A stretch of 64,000 nucleotides of DNA from Pedobacter cryophilus (lineage in GTDB: Bacteria > Bacteroidota > Bacteroidia > Sphingobacteriales > Sphingobacteriaceae): NCBI RefSeq assembly GCF_005116455.1, contig NZ_SWBP01000001.1, positions 124,001-188,000 of the forward strand. Direction: 5' to 3'. Of the stretch, positions 16,830-24,242 are shown in pieces. Within the stretch, counting starts at the first letter, position 1, and each line of letters begins with the position of its first letter. The notes beneath the pieces were generated by a model. The model worked only from the letters and a program-made list of their open reading frames with translations. It made no database searches and was not told the DNA's origin. The translations under genes and the position numbers were made by a program.

Positions 16830-17630
16830 ATGGCTCAAAAAAAGAAATTTAAATTTTCCCTTGATGCAGTTATATCTTGGGGAGCTACAGTAGTAATTGT
16901 AGGTGCAATGGCAAAAATCCTTCATTGGCCAGGTGGCGAATTAATTATTGGAGTTGGATTAGCTACTGAAGCAGTTTTATTTTTCATCATGGGATTTGTT
17001 CCTCCTCATAAAGATCCTCAATGGGATAAAGTATATCCTCAATTATCAGAAGATTTTGCCGGCGCTTCTATTGACACTACTAAAGCTGTTAAATTAAATG
17101 AATTAGAGATTAAAGGTTCTGCTGGTGGTGGTCTTCCTGATTTAAAAATAGGTGATGATGTAGTTGCAAAAATCAAAGAAGGTTTAGACAATTTCAGTAA
17201 TAAGGTTGCTTCCATATCAAATTCAGCAGATGCCTCTATAGCAACCAAAGAATTCTCTGACAATTTAAAAACTGCATCTTCTAAAGCAGTGAATTTGAGT
17301 TCAGCTTTTGATCAAGCTACTGCTGGAGTTTCTGAAATTGCTGGTGCTGCTCAAAGTTCTAAAGAATATCATCACCAAATAAACACTTTAGGTAAGAGTA
17401 TTTCTGCTTTAAATGCAGTTTATGAGTTAGAATTACAAGATTCTAGTGCTCACCTAAAATCAATGAATAAGTTTTACCAGAACTTATCACAAACCATGTC
17501 TAATTTTAATGAATCAATGGACGATTCTAAGCAATTTAAAGAAGAAGTTGCAAAACTTTCTAAGAATTTGTCCAGCCTAAATGCAGTTTATGGCAATATG
17601 CTATCTGCTATGAATCAGCCTAGAGCTTAA
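16830..17630 (+). CDS. gldL: GldL, T9SS/gliding motor inner-membrane subunit
   Basis: With GldM, GldL forms the proton-driven inner-membrane motor that powers secretion and gliding. The first 55 residues hold two membrane helices around 'ILHWPGGELIIG'. Charged residues buried in them, Lys29 ('GAMAKILHW') and Glu47 ('LATEAVLFF'), correspond to the conserved motor residues of the family. The rest is a cytoplasmic, mostly helical tail rich in Ser, Ala and Asn. The length of 266 is normal. It follows gldK by 51 bases and precedes gldM by 43. Confidence 0.95.
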   Translation: MAQKKKFKFSLDAVISWGATVVIVGAMAKILHWPGGELIIGVGLATEAVLFFIMGFVPPHKDPQWDKVYPQLSEDFAGASIDTTKAVKLNELEIKGSAGGGLPDLKIGDDVVAKIKEGLDNFSNKVASISNSADASIATKEFSDNLKTASSKAVNLSSAFDQATAGVSEIAGAAQSSKEYHHQINTLGKSISALNAVYELELQDSSAHLKSMNKFYQNLSQTMSNFNESMDDSKQFKEEVAKLSKNLSSLNAVYGNMLSAMNQPRA

Positions 17631-17673
17631 TCTTTTGTTCATTAATTTAAATACGCTTTTAAAAAAATAAGAT

Positions 17674-19203
17674 ATGGCAGGCGGTAAGGAAACCCCAAGG
17701 CAGAAGATGATTGGTATTATGTACTTGGTGTTAATGGCAATGTTAGCATTAAACGTAAGTAATACTGTATTAGATGCCTTTAAAACAGTAAGAGATGGTT
17801 TAGAAAAGAGTAATGACAACATGAATGATCGTTTAAAATTCATCATGACATTATTCCAAAACTATTATAATAACGCTCCTAAAAAAGCAGAAGTAAATTT
17901 TAATAAAGCCAAAGAAGCTAAAAAAATAGGTGACGGTCTTGTTGAGGAAATAGAAAAGCTAAAGAAAGAACTCATCACCATGACAGATGGCCTTGATGAT
18001 TTAGGCGATTTAAAGAAAAGAGATGATTTAGGTATTTCACACAAAGAACTTGTTGAAAAGAAAAAAGCAGATGTTTTACAGAAAAAAATTGAAGACGCTG
18101 CTTTAAAACTGGGTAAGTTAGTTGGCCAAACACCAAAGGCAATTGGGTTAGAATTATCTTGGCCGAAGATAAATCCAAGCACCAAAGGAAAACAAACTTG
18201 GGCTGATTATAATTTTGGGGAAGGCAAACCTCTAACATCTACCATTACTTTACTTTCTAAGTTTCAAAACGATGTAAAGAATGCCGAAGCTTACGTAATT
18301 AACAAACTATACCAAGAAACTACTGGTGGTGGAGTTGTAGATTCATATAAAGCAGTAGCAGTAGCTAAAAGTAGCTATATTTTAGCCGGACAAACTTATG
18401 AGGCTGATGTTTTTTTAACAGCTTCAAGTTCAAGTATTCCAATTACAGCATCAGTAAATGGTTCTTCTTTACCTTCTGAAAACGGTGTTGCTACCTACAA
18501 ATCAGGCGGAACGAAAGAAGGTGTTTACAAATGGACGGGTACTGTTTCTTTTAAAGATCCAACTTCAGGAGAAATTAAATCTTTTACTACAGATCCTATA
18601 GAGTATCAAGTTGCCAGACCATCAGCTGTGGTTTCTCCAGATAAAATGAATGTATTTTACATGGGAGTGAATAACCCTGTTTCTGTTTCTGCGCCTGGTA
18701 TTGCTAAAGAAAAATTAAAAGTAAGTGTAAGCGGGGGTTCAATTAGCGGCTCAAACGGTAATTATGTTGTAAAGGTGAGTAGCGGAACTGAAGCTACTGT
18801 TACAGTTTCAGCAGAGATTGAACCAGGTAAATCTCAAGTTTTGGGAGCTACAAAATTTAGGATCAAAAAAGTTCCTAATCCTATTGCCACGTTTGCAGGT
18901 AAAGCATCAGGACAAATTTCATCTGCTTCGGCAAGAGGAACCAATTTATTGGAGGCTGAATTAAAAGATTTTGACTTTGATTTAAAATTTAGAGTAATTA
19001 AATTTAATTTATTTATCACAAGACCAAGACAAGATCCATTGTTTTATCAATCAAATGATGGTAATTTTTCTGGAAGTATAAAGCAAAACATCGCAAGCTT
19101 AAACCCGGGTGATGTAATCAACTTCCAGAGTATTGTAGTTGCAGGAGAAGATGGTACAACCAGAACACTTGAAAGTCCAGTTAGTATATCAATAGGGAGA
19201 TAA
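17674..19203 (+). CDS. gldM: GldM, T9SS/gliding motor periplasmic shaft
   Basis: GldM has a single N-terminal membrane helix ('MIGIMYLVLMAMLALNVS', about residues 10-30). It inserts into the GldL bundle and continues as a long periplasmic shaft of four domains. The sequence shows the opening 'MAGGKETPRQKMIGIMYLVL', a helical D1 region (about 45-220) and Ig-like later domains with 'VARPSAVVSPDKMNVFYMGV'. The length of 509 is typical. The stop is one base before the gldN start, so the two are tightly coupled. Confidence 0.96.
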   Translation: MAGGKETPRQKMIGIMYLVLMAMLALNVSNTVLDAFKTVRDGLEKSNDNMNDRLKFIMTLFQNYYNNAPKKAEVNFNKAKEAKKIGDGLVEEIEKLKKELITMTDGLDDLGDLKKRDDLGISHKELVEKKKADVLQKKIEDAALKLGKLVGQTPKAIGLELSWPKINPSTKGKQTWADYNFGEGKPLTSTITLLSKFQNDVKNAEAYVINKLYQETTGGGVVDSYKAVAVAKSSYILAGQTYEADVFLTASSSSIPITASVNGSSLPSENGVATYKSGGTKEGVYKWTGTVSFKDPTSGEIKSFTTDPIEYQVARPSAVVSPDKMNVFYMGVNNPVSVSAPGIAKEKLKVSVSGGSISGSNGNYVVKVSSGTEATVTVSAEIEPGKSQVLGATKFRIKKVPNPIATFAGKASGQISSASARGTNLLEAELKDFDFDLKFRVIKFNLFITRPRQDPLFYQSNDGNFSGSIKQNIASLNPGDVINFQSIVVAGEDGTTRTLESPVSISIGR

Positions 19204-19204
19204 C

Positions 19205-20107
19205 ATGAAAAAAATTAGCATCACATCACTACTTTTCTTTTTGACCATTCAATTATTTGCTCAAAAAGAATCAGACAAGCCTAAGACTATGCCTATTTAC
19301 TCTATTTTTCAGAAATCAGAAGCTGAAAAAGCACTTAGGGAAAAAGATTTGGGTAAATCTGTGCAAAACTGTGCTCCTGCATTACCAAATGTTAAGAGTG
19401 ATGATGTAATTTTCGCAAAGAGAGTCTCTAGAGATATTTACTTTGCTGATCCTGCAAACAGATACCTTGTTCCTGTTGATACAAATAGAAATTTTTTAAC
19501 TGTATTATTAAGAGGGATTTCTACAGCTAATGTAGAAGCTTACCAATCTTGGAACCCAAGTACTGGAAGAGTAGAGGAATTAATTGACTATAACACGTTA
19601 TTAACAAAGTCTGATGCATCTGCAGGATTAGGATTTGCTTTACAATTCTCAGATCAAGAATTATTAGCTAAATGTGGGTTAAGATTGGTTGAAGATTGGT
19701 ACTTTGATACTAATCGTTCTGAACTTAAATCTTTTATAGTTGCTATAGGATTTATTGTTCCTGGGGCTGCGGCAGCTTCGGCAAATGTTCCAAAACTTAA
19801 AGATCCAAATGTTAAATTAGGAGAAACTGGTGATGGAATGGTTGGTTTATTTTATGTCAACTACCCTACCATCAGAAATTACATCTGCAAATTCAATGTA
19901 TATCATCCTAATGAAAAAATTAGATACAGTTTTGATGATGTTTTTCAACTTCGCTATTTTTCAAGTTTAATTATTGAGGAGTCTAACCCAGATGGTTATA
20001 AGTTGGCTAACAGACCAGATCTTAAATCTGGTTTAGACAAATTATTAGAAGCAGATAGAATTAAGAAATCTTTGATTCAATATGAGCAGGATATGTGGCA
20101 ACACTAA
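19205..20107 (+). CDS. gldN: GldN, T9SS periplasmic ring subunit
   Basis: GldN partners GldK in the ring that links the motor to the outer-membrane translocon. A signal peptide ends near 'LFAQKE'. The mature part has family landmarks 'PIYSIFQKSEAEKALREKDL', 'RVSRDIYFADPANRYLVPVD', 'LADKCGLRLVEDWYFD'-like text (here 'LLAKCGLRLVEDWYFDTNRS') and 'ISYSFDDVFQLRYFSS'-like text near the C-terminus. At 300 residues it matches relatives. It is the last gene of the cluster and is followed by a bidirectional terminator shared with convergent uvrC. Confidence 0.95.
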   Translation: MKKISITSLLFFLTIQLFAQKESDKPKTMPIYSIFQKSEAEKALREKDLGKSVQNCAPALPNVKSDDVIFAKRVSRDIYFADPANRYLVPVDTNRNFLTVLLRGISTANVEAYQSWNPSTGRVEELIDYNTLLTKSDASAGLGFALQFSDQELLAKCGLRLVEDWYFDTNRSELKSFIVAIGFIVPGAAAASANVPKLKDPNVKLGETGDGMVGLFYVNYPTIRNYICKFNVYHPNEKIRYSFDDVFQLRYFSSLIIEESNPDGYKLANRPDLKSGLDKLLEADRIKKSLIQYEQDMWQH

Positions 20108-20129
20108 ATCTAAAATTTAAATTTATACC

Positions 20130-20159
20130 AAAAGCCCTTTCTATTTAGAGAGGGCTTTT
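20130..20159. terminator. Bidirectional terminator shared by gldN (+) and uvrC (-)
   Basis: A 13-base stem 'AAAAGCCCTTTCT' / 'AGAGAGGGCTTTT' with one mismatch and a four-base loop. Flanking A and T runs serve each direction. The uvrC stop codon (20145-20147) lies in the loop and right arm, so the 3' end of uvrC is part of the terminator. Confidence 0.8.
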
Positions 20160-21950
20160 CTGTTGGAAGAAGTTTAAAATGGCCTTTGCTTGCTTGGTGT
20201 TTACCACTTTTAACAATTCTGTTTCTTCTGCCTCTTTTATTTTTTTAACCGATTTAAAATGCTTCAATAAATTATCGGCTGAAGTTTTACCAATCCCTTC
20301 TATTAATTCTAGCTCGGTTTTTAATGTCCCTTGATCTCTTTTTTTGCGGTGAAAGGTAATTCCAAATCTATGGGCTTCATCTCTCAACTGTTGAATAATT
20401 TTTAACGTTTCAGATTTTTTATCTAAATACAATGGGTATTGGTCTCCAGGATAATACAACTCCTCTAATCTTTTTGCAATACCAATTACAGTAAGCTGAT
20501 TAAAAATTTCTAACTTTTTTAAACTCTTTACAGCTGATGATAGCTGCCCTTTACCACCGTCAATAATTACCAATTGAGGCAGAGGTTCTCCTTCCTCTAA
20601 TAAGCGCTTATATCTTCTATAAACAGCTTCTTCCATGGTGGCAAAATCATTAGGCCCTTCTACCGTTTTTACGTTAAAATGCCGATAATCTTTTTTAGAA
20701 GGTTTTGCATCCTTAAAAACCACAATAGCCGAAACCGGATAATCACCTTGAAAATTTGAGTTATCAAAACATTCTATATGCCTTGGCAATTCAATTAATC
20801 GCAAATCCTTTTGCATCTGCGTAAGCAAACGATCTGTTCTAAACTCGGGATTCAATTTTTCATATTGATCTATCCTGTCTTTCCTAAAGAAATGAACATT
20901 TTTTTGTGAAAGTTCTAATAGCTTTTTCTTTTCTCCCTGCTTTGGTACGGTGAACTTCACGTTTGCATCATCCAATTCTAAATCAAATGGAACTATGATT
21001 TCTTTAGATTGGCTTTGAAATCTTGTCCTAAATTCTGAAATCGCAATAGACAGTAATTCTTCATCAGATTCATCTAACTTTTTCTTTATTTCTAAAGTTT
21101 GAGTTTGGATAATGGTGCCATGCATCACTTTTAGGTAATTTACAAAGCCTATTTTCTCGTCAGATGCAATGCTAAAAACATCTACTTCGGTTATGGATGA
21201 ATTTACTATGGTAGATTTGCTCTGATACTTTTCTAAAAGCTCATATTTTCTTTGTAAACGATGTGCCGCTTCAAAATTAAGCAAAGCAGATTCTTGGTTA
21301 ATCTCCTCTTTTAAAGCCTTTAAAACAGTATAAATTTTTCCGCTTAAAATATCTTTAATCTCTTCTATAAAAACATTGTAATCATTTTCGCTTTGTAAAG
21401 CCTCACAAGGGCCTTTGCAATTTCCTATCTGATATTCTAAACAAACCTTAAATTTTTTTGCCCTAATATTTTCAGGCGTAAGCTGCAAATTACAAGTCCG
21501 GAGTTGGTAGGTATCTTTAATTAATCCTAAAATAGAATGCATCATCCCTACCGAAGGATAAGGTCCTAAATATTTAGAACCATCTTTCACTAATCTTCTG
21601 GTGTATTGTATTCTTGGGAATTTCTCATTTTTGATGACTATCCAAGGATAAGTTTTATCATCCTTAAGCATCACGTTATACCGTGGCTGATGCTTTTTGA
21701 TTAAGCTATTTTCTAAAAGCCAAGCGTCAATCTCGGTATCAACAATAGTGAAAGTTATTTTATTGATTTTACTGACTAAAACTCTGGTTTTTGCATTTAC
21801 CTTATAGTTATCCCCATTAAAATATGAATTAACCCTGTTTTTTAAATCTTTTGCTTTCCCTATATAAATCAATTCTTCATGCACATCATAGTATTGATAT
21901 ACACCCGGTTTATGAGGGATATTTTTAATTGCAGATTTATAATCGAACAT
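20145..21950 (-). CDS. uvrC: UvrC, excinuclease ABC subunit C
   Basis: UvrC makes both incisions beside lesions marked by UvrA-UvrB. The domains are in the usual order: GIY-YIG nuclease at the start ('KPGVYQYYDVHEELIYIGKA'), a cysteine-rich region ('QIGNCKGPCEA'), a UVR motif, and an RNase-H-like nuclease ('HIECFDNSNFQGDYPVSAIV', 'LVIIDGGKGQL'). Helix-hairpin-helix motifs close it ('LELIEGIGKTSADNLL'). The length of 601 is typical. It stands alone between two terminators, and no uvrA or uvrB is nearby. Confidence 0.97.
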   Translation of the reverse strand: MFDYKSAIKNIPHKPGVYQYYDVHEELIYIGKAKDLKNRVNSYFNGDNYKVNAKTRVLVSKINKITFTIVDTEIDAWLLENSLIKKHQPRYNVMLKDDKTYPWIVIKNEKFPRIQYTRRLVKDGSKYLGPYPSVGMMHSILGLIKDTYQLRTCNLQLTPENIRAKKFKVCLEYQIGNCKGPCEALQSENDYNVFIEEIKDILSGKIYTVLKALKEEINQESALLNFEAAHRLQRKYELLEKYQSKSTIVNSSITEVDVFSIASDEKIGFVNYLKVMHGTIIQTQTLEIKKKLDESDEELLSIAISEFRTRFQSQSKEIIVPFDLELDDANVKFTVPKQGEKKKLLELSQKNVHFFRKDRIDQYEKLNPEFRTDRLLTQMQKDLRLIELPRHIECFDNSNFQGDYPVSAIVVFKDAKPSKKDYRHFNVKTVEGPNDFATMEEAVYRRYKRLLEEGEPLPQLVIIDGGKGQLSSAVKSLKKLEIFNQLTVIGIAKRLEELYYPGDQYPLYLDKKSETLKIIQQLRDEAHRFGITFHRKKRDQGTLKTELELIEGIGKTSADNLLKHFKSVKKIKEAEETELLKVVNTKQAKAILNFFQQKSPL

Positions 21951-21962
21951 AAGATTGGCAAA

Positions 21963-21988
21963 ATTAAAAAAACCACCATAAGGTGGTT
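21963..21988 (-). terminator. Rho-independent terminator after PBP1A
   Basis: On the minus strand the stem 'AACCACC' / 'GGTGGTT' with a four-base loop is followed by seven T. It lies 22 bases beyond the PBP1A stop and just before the uvrC start. Confidence 0.85.
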
Positions 21989-22010
21989 CTCCTAAATTAA
22001 AATGATGTTT

Positions 22011-24242
22011 TTAGAATCCTAACCTATCATCTAAAGTAGATGATTTCCCACTTTCTTGATTTTGATATTGGTTACAATCTAATGTAATGGTATTGCCTCC
22101 TTTAGGTGGCGTAAAATCTCCTTTTTTAATCCCTAAAGAATTATCAGCATATACTTTTTTTAAGAATAGCGCAAATATTGGCAAAGCGGTATTGGCTCCT
22201 TCTCCTAAATTGGTACTTCTAAAATGTATGGCTCTGTCTTCACAGCCTGTCCAAACACCTCCAACAAGCTGTGGAGTAATTCCCATAAACCAGCCATCAG
22301 AATTATCATTAGTTGTTCCTGTTTTTCCTCCAATTGGGTTGTTTAAGCCATATTTATATCGCATTCTCACACCAGTTCCTTCTTCTACTACACCTTTTAA
22401 CATATAAGTCATTACGTATGCTGTTTGTTCACTCAATGCCTGCACCACTTTGGGTTTACGTTCATAAAGCACATTTCCATTTTTATCTTCTATTCTGGTT
22501 AAATAAATAGGTTCTGTCCAAACGCCATGGTTTACAAAAGTACCGTAAGCACCAACCATGTCATAAACAGAAGCTTCAAAAGAACCTAATGCAATAGAAG
22601 GATAAGGAGGCACCGGCGTAGTAATCCCCATTCTTTTAATCAAAGTAGAAACTGCTGTTGGCCCTACTTGCTGCATCACCCATGCCGTAATATAGTTTTG
22701 AGAATTTGCCAATGCTTTGCGCAGAGGAAGATAACCGGGAATAGAATTGAACCCTCTTGGCGTCCATGGTTCTCCAAAACCAGTAACGGTATATGGCACA
22801 TTATTTACTTGGTAACAAGGAGAATAGCCATTATCTATACCCACAGCATAAGTAAAAGGTTTTGCTGTTGAGCCCACTTGTCTGGTTCCCATTTTCACCT
22901 GATCATACTTAAAATGCTCATAATCTATTCCTCCTACCCAAGCTCTTACCTCTCCATTTGAAGGGTCCATCGCCATCATAGAATTTCTTAAAAACATTTT
23001 ATAGTATTTTATGGAATCCATGGGAGTCATGGTGGTATCAATATTTCCTCTCCAACTAAAAATCTCCATTTTTACCGGAGTATTAAATTCCTCTTTTATC
23101 TCACTTTCTGTTTTTCCACTTTCTTTAAGATTGATATATCTATCAGACCTTCGCATGCCTTGAGTAAGTAACGCTTCATTTCCTTTAAAAGGATTCATCC
23201 CTTTCCAATGCTTATTAAATTGCTGCTGAAGATCTTTCATATAAGTTCTTTGAGCTTCTTCTGCATATTTCTGCATTTTAGAATTTATAGTGGTATAAAC
23301 TCTTAATCCGTCTCTATCTAAATCATAAGGAGTGCCATCAGCTTTTGAAATAGATAAATCTTGAAAAGTTTTTTGAATATCTTGTTTCAAGATCGTTCTA
23401 AAATAGGTTGCAAGTCCTTCGTTATGATTGGTTGGTCTAAATTGTAGCGCTAAATCGGTTGTTTTTGCTGATTGATATTCTTCTTCGGTAATAAACTCTT
23501 CATCAACCATTTTACTCAAAATAAGATTTCTTCTGGCCAAAGACCTATCGGGATTCCTAGTTGGAGAGTAAAGCGTAACGCCTTTTAAAATACCTACTAA
23601 AGTTGCTGCTTGAGCAGGCGATAATTTACCTGGTGTTGTACTAAAATAAGTTCTGGCTGCTGCTTTTATTCCAAATGAGTTATTTCCAAAATCTACGGTA
23701 TTTAAGTACATCGTAATAATTTCTTCTTTGGTGTAATTACGCTCTAATTTAATAGCCACAATTAATTCCTTCAATTTTTGTGGAATTCTTTTCCAAGCAG
23801 ATTTTGCCCTGCCCTCTTCAGAAAATAGATTTAATGCCAATTGCTGTGTAATGGTACTTGCACCTTGTTTTTTACCTATCAGGTTATAAAAAACGATAGA
23901 AAAAGTTCTTTTAAAATCTATTCCAGAATGATCTTTAAACCTTACATCTTCTGTGGCAATTAAAGCGTTGATTACGTTTGGAGAAATATCTTGATACCTG
24001 ATATTAGACCTGTTTTGCACAAAATAATTCCCCAACTCTACTTTATCTACGGTATAAATTACTGATGCTTGGTTACTTTTAGGGTTTTCAAGATCCCGAA
24101 ATGAAGGAAGGTCTCCAAATAATCCAAAACCGGTTACCGTAATTATTAATGCTATAAATATTACAAACCCAATAACTAGCTTCCAAAAGGATTTATTAAA
24201 TGATGAGATTTCGTTTTTATGAAGAGTTTCTTTGTTTTGCAT
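22011..24242 (-). CDS. mrcA: Class A penicillin-binding protein 1A
   Basis: A bifunctional peptidoglycan synthase of 743 residues. One membrane helix (about 20-42) is followed by a GT51 glycosyltransferase domain with catalytic Glu in 'ATEDVRFKDHSGID' and 'GASTITQQLALNLFSEEGR'. The transpeptidase domain has SxxK ('VGSTAKPF'), SxN ('SQNYITAW') and 'GGKTGTTNDNSDGWFMG'. Its start overlaps the stop of the PorW/SprE gene by one base (TAATG), so cell-wall synthesis and a T9SS-associated lipoprotein are translationally coupled. A terminator follows it. Confidence 0.95.
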   Translation of the reverse strand: MQNKETLHKNEISSFNKSFWKLVIGFVIFIALIITVTGFGLFGDLPSFRDLENPKSNQASVIYTVDKVELGNYFVQNRSNIRYQDISPNVINALIATEDVRFKDHSGIDFKRTFSIVFYNLIGKKQGASTITQQLALNLFSEEGRAKSAWKRIPQKLKELIVAIKLERNYTKEEIITMYLNTVDFGNNSFGIKAAARTYFSTTPGKLSPAQAATLVGILKGVTLYSPTRNPDRSLARRNLILSKMVDEEFITEEEYQSAKTTDLALQFRPTNHNEGLATYFRTILKQDIQKTFQDLSISKADGTPYDLDRDGLRVYTTINSKMQKYAEEAQRTYMKDLQQQFNKHWKGMNPFKGNEALLTQGMRRSDRYINLKESGKTESEIKEEFNTPVKMEIFSWRGNIDTTMTPMDSIKYYKMFLRNSMMAMDPSNGEVRAWVGGIDYEHFKYDQVKMGTRQVGSTAKPFTYAVGIDNGYSPCYQVNNVPYTVTGFGEPWTPRGFNSIPGYLPLRKALANSQNYITAWVMQQVGPTAVSTLIKRMGITTPVPPYPSIALGSFEASVYDMVGAYGTFVNHGVWTEPIYLTRIEDKNGNVLYERKPKVVQALSEQTAYVMTYMLKGVVEEGTGVRMRYKYGLNNPIGGKTGTTNDNSDGWFMGITPQLVGGVWTGCEDRAIHFRSTNLGEGANTALPIFALFLKKVYADNSLGIKKGDFTPPKGGNTITLDCNQYQNQESGKSSTLDDRLGF

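Noticed and set aside
17865-18238. Two open frames of about 90-106 codons on the minus strand inside gldM
   Set aside because: They lie wholly within the conserved gldM coding region, are rich in Ser and Phe as expected for an antisense reading of Lys- and Glu-rich codons, and have no start signal or family match.
22087-22510. Plus-strand open frames inside the PBP1A gene
   Set aside because: They are antisense to catalytic transpeptidase sequence (KTGTT region), with no recognisable domain.
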